A stretch of 64,000 bases of DNA. Source: Chitinophagales bacterium (GTDB taxonomy: Bacteria > Bacteroidota > Bacteroidia > Chitinophagales > CAIOSU01). Location of the stretch: assembly GCA_026003335.1 (NCBI GenBank), contig BPHB01000002.1:983363-1047362 (forward strand), given 5' to 3'. Of this stretch, positions 31,094-38,556 are shown piece after piece. The position numbers were made by a program, and so were the translations under genes. The notes below the pieces were generated by a model. It was not told the origin of the DNA. It ran no database searches and saw only the letters and a list, made by a program, of their open reading frames with translations. Each line of letters begins with the position of its first letter. Within the stretch, counting starts at the first letter, position 1.

Positions 31094-32611
31094 ATGAAGA
31101 CTTATATAAGCAGTTTAAAGCAGTATATTGAACAAAACGTAACCCTGGAAGGCTGGGTAGCCAATAAACGCACCGGCAAGGGTATCGTTTTCCTCATATT
31201 ACGTGACGGAACGGGCTTCGTGCAATGTGTTGTTAGCCGGCAGGATGTGTCTGCCGCAATCTTTGCAGATGCCGAAAAACTCACCCTGGAGAGTTCACTC
31301 AACGTTAGCGGTAAGGTAGTGGAAGACCCCAAACAGGAAGGCGGGCTAGAGCTGCACGTTTCATCACTGAGTATCTATAACATAGCCGAAGACTACCCGA
31401 TTGCCAAGAAGGAACATGGTGTAGAATTTTTAATGGATCACCGCCATCTGTGGTTACGCTCCCGCAGACAGTGGGCTATCATGCGTATCCGCAACCGCAT
31501 CATGCAATCCATTCATCGCTTTCTGCAAGACCGCGGTTTTATTCAGATGGACGCCCCGATTTTTACCGAAAATGCCAGCGAAGGCACCAGCACCCTGTTT
31601 CAGACGGATTTTTACGGGCAACCTGCCTACCTGTCTCAATCCGGGCAGCTTTATGGTGAAGCCATGGCCTTTGCACAGGGATTGATTTACACTTTCGGGC
31701 CTACCTTCCGTGCGGAAAAATCCAAAACACGAAGACACCTTTCCGAGTTTTGGATGATTGAGCCGGAAATGTGCTTTTACGATAATGAGATGAACATGAA
31801 CCTCATTGAGGAAATGCTAAGGTATCTCATCCGCGATACCGTTAAACATTGCAGGCCTTTGCTGGAGATAATCGGCAGAGATGTTTCCCGCCTGGAGAAA
31901 GCAGATGCTCCGTTTCCGCGCTTCACCTACGATGAGGCCGTTAGCATTTTGAAAGGAGAACAGCAGGTGAATGGATTGATCTCCTATCAGATTCTGGAAA
32001 ATGATTTGCGACAAATTCAGGAGGAGATAAAGGCGGCCAAGGAAGAGGTGCAAGAACGGGAAGCCAAGGTTAAGAGCGGCTCTCTGAAAAAGGGTGAATT
32101 AAATTTTAATATCAACAAAATCGGCCAGCTGAAGGCTGAGATAAAAGATCTGGAAGAAAGGGCTCAGAACATTCCTCAATGGATAGAATCTGCGCGCAAT
32201 TTCCGCTATGGAAACGATTTCGGAGGGTCTGATGAAACCGTTTTGACCCGTCTTTTTGATACCCCTATTATGGTCTATAACTGGCCTTATGAAGTCAAGG
32301 CATTTTATATGAAACGGGATGAAACAGGCCGGTTTGCCAAAGGGGTTGACGTGCTTGCTCCCGAAGGTTTTGGGGAAATTGTGGGCGGTGGAGAGCGGGA
32401 AACCAACCTGGATTTTCTGATTCACCAAATTCATACCCATGGGCTGCCATTGCAAGCATTTGAATGGTATCTGGACCTGCGCAGATATGGCTCGGTTAAG
32501 CATGCCGGCTTTGGGCTGGGGCTGGAGCGTTTTATTGCTTATATCTGTGGCTTGCATCATGTCCGGGAAACTATTCCTTTTCCGCGGATGTACGGTCGCC
32601 TTTCTCCGTAA
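31094..32611 (+). CDS. asnS: Asparaginyl-tRNA synthetase
   Basis: A 505-residue class II synthetase from ATG 31094; an in-frame TTG six codons earlier is less likely. N-terminal OB-fold anticodon domain (V-T-L-E-G-W-V-A-N-K-R-T-G-K-G), then the catalytic core: motif 2 F-R-A-E-K-S-K-T-R-R-H-L-S-E-F-W-M-I-E-P-E and motif 3 G-F-G-L-G-L-E-R-F. S-Q-S-G-Q-L-Y is the Asn-type substrate loop. About 80 residues (roughly 294-373) form a charged coiled-coil insertion, so the enzyme is longer than E. coli AsnRS (466). Confidence 0.96.
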   Translation: MKTYISSLKQYIEQNVTLEGWVANKRTGKGIVFLILRDGTGFVQCVVSRQDVSAAIFADAEKLTLESSLNVSGKVVEDPKQEGGLELHVSSLSIYNIAEDYPIAKKEHGVEFLMDHRHLWLRSRRQWAIMRIRNRIMQSIHRFLQDRGFIQMDAPIFTENASEGTSTLFQTDFYGQPAYLSQSGQLYGEAMAFAQGLIYTFGPTFRAEKSKTRRHLSEFWMIEPEMCFYDNEMNMNLIEEMLRYLIRDTVKHCRPLLEIIGRDVSRLEKADAPFPRFTYDEAVSILKGEQQVNGLISYQILENDLRQIQEEIKAAKEEVQEREAKVKSGSLKKGELNFNINKIGQLKAEIKDLEERAQNIPQWIESARNFRYGNDFGGSDETVLTRLFDTPIMVYNWPYEVKAFYMKRDETGRFAKGVDVLAPEGFGEIVGGGERETNLDFLIHQIHTHGLPLQAFEWYLDLRRYGSVKHAGFGLGLERFIAYICGLHHVRETIPFPRMYGRLSP

Positions 32612-32636
32612 ATTCCTTCAGCTACTTCCCGCATAA

Positions 32637-32644
32637 TATTTTTG
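32637..32644 (+). promoter_or_regulatory. Candidate -7 promoter element for the GT39-like gene
   Basis: TATTTTTG is an exact TAnnTTTG match, 46 bases before ATG 32691. No -33 TTTG. Confidence 0.35.
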
Positions 32645-32690
32645 TCCTGCCCGTAGCTGTTATCCGATACTACACGTGTATCTTCATCCC

Positions 32691-34208
32691 ATGAGCCAGT
32701 GGAAACACTACATTCTGCCTGTGGCCACACTTTTTATTTTATCGGTAATCGTGCGTCTGCCCACCCTTGACAGACCCCTGTCTAAGCATCATGAGTTTTG
32801 CACTGCTATAGCCCTGCGCATAATGCAGGTCTGGGCCGCGGGCGGCATCCACAACTACTGCTTTAACCCGGCCATGAATTATCCCGGAGCCGCCAACCGG
32901 GGGATAAACAACTTCGCCTCGGCCAGCGGAAAAATGAAAGATGCAGCCGGTAATTACTATTATGTGTCACATCCTCCGCTGGCTTATTATTTTCCCTTCT
33001 TTGTTTTCCGCCTTTTGGGGATCAAACCTGATGTGTGGGCAATGGAATCGTTTAATCTGCTTACCCACTTTCTCTGCGCGGTGACCTTGGCCGGCATAGT
33101 CTTTTTGCTGACGTCCGGTCCTATTGCTGACAGTCAACCCGCTGTTGTGATGGCTGCGGTAGCCTATCTATTCAGTCCGGGGCCGCTCTGGTTTCATTCC
33201 AATGTCTACATGGCTGATACTCTGGTGCAACTGTTCTTCACAACCGGCCTATTTGCCGCTTTAAAATATTATATCACGGGCAAAAGCCGATGGATATTGT
33301 TTTACGGATGCTTTCAGTTTCTTATGGTTTTCTCTTCCTGGCTGGGCGTTTTTGCCGCAATATCGGTACCTGTCGGGGCGCTGATAAGTGAACGATGTCG
33401 CAGAAAACACCTTTTTGCCAAAATAGCTGCCATTGCACTGCTTAGCACATTTTCTGCATTGGCTCTGACTATTTTTCAATATTCAGGCATTGCCGGATTC
33501 TCCGCCCTGCTGGAAGAATGGCAATGCAGGCTGGAGGTACGTAGCGGACTCTCCGCATTTCCCCCTTCCCTGAGTCGGCTGGCTTCAGGGAGTGCAACAT
33601 GCATTCTAAATTATCTGGCAGCCTATCTGCCGGTGCTGCTGGCTATTTTCCTGCTGGTGATATTCCGGAAAAAACAATTATCCGCGCTCATACGCCTGCC
33701 GACTTTTGTGTTTTTCTTTCTCAGTTCAGTGATACCCGTAGCGCTGCTGCACCTCGTTTTATCCAACTATGCAGGACATGATTTCACTACTCTCTATGCC
33801 GGACTTTTTCTGAGCGTGTTTTTGGGTATCGGTATGGCTTTACACAACGAAAGGAAAAAACTGCTTGCTGGTGCAGTGCTTCTTGTAATCTGCGGCACAG
33901 GGCAATATTACTTTATTAACCGGCCCGGAGCCCTTTCGCGAACCGGTGAGCCGTATGCAATCCACAAAACCATTGGAGAGCGAATAAGCCAGGTTGCAGC
34001 TCCTCATGAAGTGATTTTTATACTGAAAAATCCGAATGGTATCCCTATCATGCCGGAAACCATTTTTTATGCAGGAAGAAATATACAAACCTGTAAGTCT
34101 GAGTCTGAAGCACGAGCCTTCCTCAGACAAACAGATAACCTCCAAGGAGTGCTTCTTGAAATAACTGCTCAGGGAGAAGTGGTAGAAAAAGGACGCCTTT
34201 CTATGTAA
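32691..34208 (+). CDS. GT39/ArnT-like integral membrane glycosyltransferase
   Basis: A 505-residue membrane protein from ATG 32691 (an upstream in-frame GTG is less likely). It has about ten to twelve membrane helices. The first external loop carries R-P-L-S-K-H-H-E-F and later Y-Y-V-S-H-P-P-L-A-Y-Y, which fit the acidic/His loop and the H-P-P motif of the protein O-mannosyltransferase/ArnT superfamily. These enzymes use polyprenyl-phosphate sugars. The C-terminus is a small soluble domain. Possible substrates are lipid A, glycans or surface proteins. No adjacent partner gene. Confidence 0.72.
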   Translation: MSQWKHYILPVATLFILSVIVRLPTLDRPLSKHHEFCTAIALRIMQVWAAGGIHNYCFNPAMNYPGAANRGINNFASASGKMKDAAGNYYYVSHPPLAYYFPFFVFRLLGIKPDVWAMESFNLLTHFLCAVTLAGIVFLLTSGPIADSQPAVVMAAVAYLFSPGPLWFHSNVYMADTLVQLFFTTGLFAALKYYITGKSRWILFYGCFQFLMVFSSWLGVFAAISVPVGALISERCRRKHLFAKIAAIALLSTFSALALTIFQYSGIAGFSALLEEWQCRLEVRSGLSAFPPSLSRLASGSATCILNYLAAYLPVLLAIFLLVIFRKKQLSALIRLPTFVFFFLSSVIPVALLHLVLSNYAGHDFTTLYAGLFLSVFLGIGMALHNERKKLLAGAVLLVICGTGQYYFINRPGALSRTGEPYAIHKTIGERISQVAAPHEVIFILKNPNGIPIMPETIFYAGRNIQTCKSESEARAFLRQTDNLQGVLLEITAQGEVVEKGRLSM

Positions 34209-34376
34209 TCGTTCTGCGGATACCTGATTATATGCATAGATTAGTGGCGGGGTCGGGTTATGCATCAAAGGTTATGAGCAGGCACAAGGGCAAAAAAATG
34301 ATTATATGCACGTCCTACATGATGAATGCTGCAGCCGTCTGGAAGCCATTTTATTGGATCATCAATGGCTTGCCCG

Positions 34377-35591
34377 CTAATTACGTTCCTGCACGGTGTG
34401 GTATTTAAGTTTTTTATCCTGCAGCGCTTTCATACATTCCACTATGCCGGCAAGAGTCATCGGATACATGCGGTAATCGGTAAATTCCCGGATTATTCGG
34501 GTAGAAGCAAAGTAATCCCAGCCATGTTCGGGATTGGGGTTAATCCATGCCAGATAGGGATATTGTTGTTTAAGCCGCTGCAGCCACACAATGCCGGCTT
34601 CTGCATTGTTGTGTTCAATGCTCCCTCCCGGATGCGTGATTTCGTAAGGAGACATGGCGGCATCCCCCACTATAATTACTTTGTAGTCACTGTTGTATTT
34701 ATGCATCACGTCAAAAGTAGCAATACGTTCATGCCGTCTGCGATTGTCCCGCCATACGGTTTCATAAATACAGTTGTGGAAGTAGAAAAATTCCAGATGC
34801 CTGAATTCGTGCCTGGCTGCCGTAAAGAGCCTTTCACAGATTTCAATATGATCATCCATAGAGCCCCCGATATCAAAAAACATCAGCACCTTAACGCGAT
34901 TTCGTTCAGAAGGGATCATCTTGATATCCAGCATTCCGCCACTACGGCAGGTGCTCTGCACCGTATCGTCAATATCCAATTCTTCCGCAATACCTTCGCG
35001 GGTGAACACACGCAAACGTTTTAAAGCGAGCTTGAGGTTGCGTGTATCCAGCTCCGCATCATCCCGCAGATTGGCAAACTGACGCTGATCCCATACTTTG
35101 ACTGCACTGCGGTGGCGACTGCCACTCTGCCCTATGCGGAACCCTTCGGGATTGTATCCATATGCCCCGAAGGGAGAAGTGCCGCCTGTGCCTATCCATT
35201 TATTGCCTCCTTCGTGACGCTCCTTTTGCTCTTCCAGCAGCTGACGAAAGCGTTCCAGAAGCTTATCCAGCCCACCCAATGCCTCGATAAGGGCTTTTTC
35301 TTCTTCCGTGAGATAGCGCTCCAGGTTTTTGCGGAGCCATTCCTCTGGTATAACCCTTCCGTAAATACTGTCTGCGGCTTTTTGCATGCCCCTGAAATAT
35401 TCTCCAAAAAGTTGGTCAAACTTATCCAGATGGGTCTCATGTTTGATGAGCACGGAACGTGACAGGTAAAAAAAGTCTTCTACATTGTGGGCAGATAGGT
35501 CATCATGCAAACCCTGCAGGAGCGTTAGGTATTCCTGCAGGGAAACAGGTATGCCTGCCTGCCTGAGTCCGTAAAAAAAATCTAAAAACAT
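34377..35591 (-). CDS. VWA (CoxE-like) domain protein
   Basis: A 404-residue cytosolic protein starting M-F-L-D-F-F-Y-G-L-R-Q-A-G-I-P-V-S. The N-terminal half is helical and basic. The C-terminal half is a von Willebrand A-like domain with the MIDAS motif D-I-G-G-S in V-L-M-F-F-D-I-G-G-S-M-D-D-H and a later D-A-A-M-S-P-Y-E. The arrangement matches CoxE/YehP-like VWA proteins, which usually work with a MoxR AAA+ ATPase as a chaperone pair for enzyme or metal-centre assembly. No such ATPase is adjacent here. Confidence 0.78.
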   Translation of the reverse strand: MFLDFFYGLRQAGIPVSLQEYLTLLQGLHDDLSAHNVEDFFYLSRSVLIKHETHLDKFDQLFGEYFRGMQKAADSIYGRVIPEEWLRKNLERYLTEEEKALIEALGGLDKLLERFRQLLEEQKERHEGGNKWIGTGGTSPFGAYGYNPEGFRIGQSGSRHRSAVKVWDQRQFANLRDDAELDTRNLKLALKRLRVFTREGIAEELDIDDTVQSTCRSGGMLDIKMIPSERNRVKVLMFFDIGGSMDDHIEICERLFTAARHEFRHLEFFYFHNCIYETVWRDNRRRHERIATFDVMHKYNSDYKVIIVGDAAMSPYEITHPGGSIEHNNAEAGIVWLQRLKQQYPYLAWINPNPEHGWDYFASTRIIREFTDYRMYPMTLAGIVECMKALQDKKLKYHTVQERN

Positions 35592-35677
35592 GAGGGCATG
35601 AAGTTAGCCATTAGCGCATTATAAAGTGACTGCATTTCCGAAAATACCGGCATCCAGCACTCAGCCACTTCATTTGC

Positions 35678-37807
35678 CTACGGACCCAGACGAACAGCCT
35701 TAATCACGGCCGATCCGGTTTCGGTTGTGAGCCGGATGAAGTATATCCCCGCTGACTGCTGCCCATCCCATGTGACAACATGGGGCCCTGCCGGCAAAAA
35801 GCCATCTTTTATGGTATGCATTACTTTGCCTTCGATGTTCAGCACCTGTAGTTTTATAGGCCCTGCATCCGTGAGATTGAACCGGATTTTACCCTCATTT
35901 CTGAATGGGTTGGGAATGATTTCAAGCTGATAAGCCGCCTGTACCCTTGCCACATACGGACAGATGTCCACCTTGACAAAACTCAAAGACGAATCTGCAT
36001 CTCCATAATAATCCCATACTACTATTGCTAACCTGTAACTACCGGTATCTGCTATTGTAGGCTTCCAGAAAAACGTTGCATCTCCAACGCCATGGTATAA
36101 AAGCCCTGCAGAAGAGGAAGGCATATAGAGCGAATCTCCTGTTTCATCATACAGATAGGCGTGCATGACTAAAGTGTCTTTCTTGCCGGAAACGAGGTCA
36201 GCATCGGTTGCTGCGAAGTGCAAAGAAAAGGAGTCCCCAATACAAATTACCAGGGAATCCGGCAACGATGTGCTTAATACCGGAAGCGCATTCTGGTTTT
36301 CAATAAAAATATCTACCTCATAAAGCCAGGGAGTCATAAAATCATTCGGGTTGTTGCTGATTACCTGAAAAATAGCCTTGTGCCATCCGTTTTGAGTCAT
36401 GCCGGGAGTCCAGGAAAAGGTATAAAAAGTGGTATCGGGCGTGGGCATGGAATTAAAAGTCGCTCCCAGGGGCATTTGCACAGGAACGAGCTGAGGCTCC
36501 CCTGTTATCCATCTGCTTGCAGGAGGATAAGGCGGGACAGGAGCAGGATAGTAACCGGTCCATGCAATGAGATGCTTCACCATGGGCTGGCCTATCACTC
36601 CCTCCCAAGGTCCGCTGTCCAGTGTATCATTAACCGGCTCGGCGGCAATCATAGTGCCCAGTGTATCCACAATGGGGTCATCATAGGAACGTAGGTCAAG
36701 AACGAATTCTTCATGGTTGTATAGTCCTGCTGGGTCGTAGGTTAGATTGATTTTATATCGGGCCCACCTGCGTCCTTCTTGTGAAGGGTCACAGGGCCAG
36801 CCCTGTGCACATACTCTAAGCCATACCCAATCGCCCCGTTCTTCAAGGTCATTGGGGGTACCATCGTTAGGTTTGCCTACAGCTGCGGTTACTGTTGGGC
36901 CGGCAGCCAGAGGAATGCCTGCATCCAGTTGAAAGGTTACATTGATGTTGGTGACAGGAACATTAGAGCAGTTTTTAATACAAAGCCAAAAACACCTGAC
37001 CTGTTGACAACGGATATACACTACCTTGGGATAGTACATCTTAATACACTTTTCAGGTGGCGGAGGTCCTCCCGGTCCTCCCGGTCCCCCGGCCCCCGGC
37101 CAACCCGGCCAGCCCGGTCCTCCCGGCCAGCCCGGCCCACCCGGGCCTCCGGCACCCCCTGGCCCCCCAGGTCCTCCCGGACTTCCTCCGCCAAAAGTAT
37201 AATACCAGTCTTCCGTCTCTCCGGTAGTAAACTGATTGCTCCCCGAGCCAATATTATAGCCCGGTCCTACCGGAGTATTGGTAAGGGTAACTCTTAACCA
37301 CACCGGAAAAAGACGCAGATTGCTGCCAAAGCCAAACCAGTCAGTTACATAGCCTATAGTAGTATCTGCCGGCACCTTCACGCTCATATTTTTTACAACC
37401 CAGTTCGGATCATTCGCATCATCAAAATCAAAATCGTCATCCACATCAATGGCTACATTGATATATATGTTTTGATTGGGGTTATGCAGCGGATTGGTGG
37501 TAATAGGTATTGTCGCCTTGCAGGCGGCAGGTATGCCAAGTAACATCACAAAAAGAAAAGGCTGCCCGTCATCCATATCTGCATTAGGAATCAGTGCATC
37601 GGCTTCGGTAGTGGGCACGGTGGATCCCGGCAGTCCAAGCCAGTATGTAGTGTTTGCAGCATCCGTGTGGCGCGGACCGTTGCTGGTGTTGAGAGATGGG
37701 AAATGGTAATTTACTCCGTCTGGAGCGTCACCGTAATCCGCCATCTGGGCAGTTGCAGTGAAAAAGATAGCAAAGGGAAGCAGGATGGTTAGGAGAAAGG
37801 CTTTCAT
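35678..37807 (-). CDS. T9SS cargo with GEVED domain and collagen-like Gly/Pro segment
   Basis: A 709-residue secreted protein. Signal peptide [21 protein letters not shown]. Residues about 22-205 form a GEVED-like domain (D-Y-G-D-A-P-D near the start, G-E-T-E-D-W-Y near the end). Residues about 207-253 are a collagen-like stretch of G-G-P and G-W-P triplets. Beta-sandwich regions follow, with a cadherin/Ig-like part ([12 protein letters not shown]). The last 85 residues are a T9SS type A sorting domain (I-I-P-N-P-F, G-x-V-x-x-W-D-G, S-A-G-I-Y-F-I-R-L). The function is unknown; a structural or adhesive role is inferred. The gene stands alone. Confidence 0.85.
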   Translation of the reverse strand: MKAFLLTILLPFAIFFTATAQMADYGDAPDGVNYHFPSLNTSNGPRHTDAANTTYWLGLPGSTVPTTEADALIPNADMDDGQPFLFVMLLGIPAACKATIPITTNPLHNPNQNIYINVAIDVDDDFDFDDANDPNWVVKNMSVKVPADTTIGYVTDWFGFGSNLRLFPVWLRVTLTNTPVGPGYNIGSGSNQFTTGETEDWYYTFGGGSPGGPGGPGGAGGPGGPGWPGGPGWPGWPGAGGPGGPGGPPPPEKCIKMYYPKVVYIRCQQVRCFWLCIKNCSNVPVTNINVTFQLDAGIPLAAGPTVTAAVGKPNDGTPNDLEERGDWVWLRVCAQGWPCDPSQEGRRWARYKINLTYDPAGLYNHEEFVLDLRSYDDPIVDTLGTMIAAEPVNDTLDSGPWEGVIGQPMVKHLIAWTGYYPAPVPPYPPASRWITGEPQLVPVQMPLGATFNSMPTPDTTFYTFSWTPGMTQNGWHKAIFQVISNNPNDFMTPWLYEVDIFIENQNALPVLSTSLPDSLVICIGDSFSLHFAATDADLVSGKKDTLVMHAYLYDETGDSLYMPSSSAGLLYHGVGDATFFWKPTIADTGSYRLAIVVWDYYGDADSSLSFVKVDICPYVARVQAAYQLEIIPNPFRNEGKIRFNLTDAGPIKLQVLNIEGKVMHTIKDGFLPAGPHVVTWDGQQSAGIYFIRLTTETGSAVIKAVRLGP
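37045..37190 (-). repeat. GC-rich Gly/Pro triplet repeat region
   Basis: About 145 bases of short GGN-CCN triplet repeats encode the collagen-like segment of the T9SS cargo. The coding strand is strongly G-rich with many GG/GGG runs, the other strand C-rich. Such tracts are prone to length change by slippage. Confidence 0.7.
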
Positions 37808-38002
37808 GATGGAAATATTTGTATTAGAACGGAAAACTTCAGAAAATTCTAATGAAGGTAATAAAAATATTAAACCTATCTAAAATTTCTTTAAAAATAC
37901 CCGTAACCAGATTTTCACAAACAGTATTGCCTGATGATTAAGATGAAAATAGAATGCATAGCCCCTTAGGATTTCTATCTTATACTGCCCATATTTGTAT
38001 TT
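37808..38002. other. AT-rich intergenic region before the IS relic
   Basis: This is the gap upstream of the leftward GEVED gene. It is markedly AT-rich at 37850-37900. No exact -7 element, hairpin or open frame was recognised. It ends at the left end of the IS3-like relic. Confidence 0.3.
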
Positions 38003-38045
38003 TGTCCGCTTCCCTATAATTCGGCCATTTTAAAATAGAGTTGGC
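38003..38045. repeat. Left terminal inverted repeat of the IS3-like relic
   Basis: This end matches, in inverted orientation, both the relic's own right end (38461-38500) and the lone end at 41158-41210. It is closer to the lone end in its inner part (TAGAGTTGGCGCAGTTCC against TAGAGTTGGTGCAGTTCC). Confidence 0.7.
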
Positions 38046-38103
38046 GCAGTTCCAATTGCAAATAGGAACAAGCGTAATTTTTCTAATGCTAAAAAATGGT
38101 CAC

Positions 38104-38369
38104 ATGAAAAAATCACGGTTTACCGAAAGCCAGATTGTTGCCATCCTGAAGCAGCATGAGGCAGGCATGAACGCTGCCGACCCGTGCCTGGAGCACAGCA
38201 TCCGCCATGCTACATTTTACAAATGGAAAGCCGGGTAGGCGGGATGGACACCAGCCAGCTGAAGCGCATCCGGGAATTGGAAGAAGAAAACCTGAAGTTG
38301 AAGAGAATGTATGCGGAGCTGAGTTTGGTTCACCACGCTCTGAAAGATGCAGTAGAAAAAAAGTTATAA
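38104..38369 (+). pseudogene. IS3-family transposase OrfA, frameshifted
   Basis: The first part (ATG 38104) reads M-K-K-S-R-F-T-E-S-Q-I-V-A-I-L-K-Q, then A-T-F-Y-K-W-K-A, the helix-turn-helix of IS3-group OrfA. It then hits TAG at 38236-38238. The continuation G-G-M-D-T-S-Q-L-K-R-I-R-E-L-E-E-E-N-L-K-L and K-D-A-V-E-K-K-L (stop 38367-38369) lies in another frame. One base is missing between the K-W-K-A and G-G-M-D parts, where the family normally has two residues such as Lys-Tyr. The second half is the leucine-zipper-like part of OrfA. OrfB is absent. Confidence 0.88.
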
Positions 38370-38460
38370 GCCTGTACGGAAGGGGGAGATCGCTTGCGAC
38401 ATGATACAGGAACATATTCCCGCACACCACAGATTTGTTATGAACGCTTTAACGATAAAA

Positions 38461-38500
38461 ACTCTATATTTTAAATGGTCCGAAACCGGGGAAGCTGACA
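38461..38500. repeat. Right terminal repeat of the IS3-like relic
   Basis: The end ACTCTA...AAATGGTCCGAAACCGGGGAAGCTGACA recurs, in the same orientation and almost unchanged, at 41172-41210. The two copies therefore form a direct repeat about 2.7 kb apart, on either side of the SBBP gene. Confidence 0.75.
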
Positions 38501-38556
38501 CTATATCAATCAACACAAAATTTTTTTACTATTGCAGAAACTCAAAAAACACCAAA

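Larger units (their letters stand above)
38003..38500 (+). mobile_element. Internally deleted IS3-family element relic
   Basis: A 498-base relic with matching ends. The left end begins TGTCCGCTTCCC and the right end, read inward from 38500, begins TGTCAGCTTCCC; both continue into a shared C-C-A-T-T-T-T/A-A-A-A-T stretch ending TAGAGTT about 40 bases in. The outermost TG...CA is usual for IS3. Inside is only a damaged orfA; the roughly 850 bases of orfB expected next are missing. No target-site duplication is visible (TATTT on the left, CTATA on the right). The element is therefore dead by itself. Confidence 0.75.

Noticed and set aside
36929-37297. Ser/Arg-rich plus-strand frame
   Set aside because: It is a by-product of the collagen-like repeat on the minus strand.
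38401-38556. N-terminal extension of the SBBP gene into the IS relic
   Set aside because: The frame is open, but a proper signal peptide begins at 38557. The extension is just IS end sequence.
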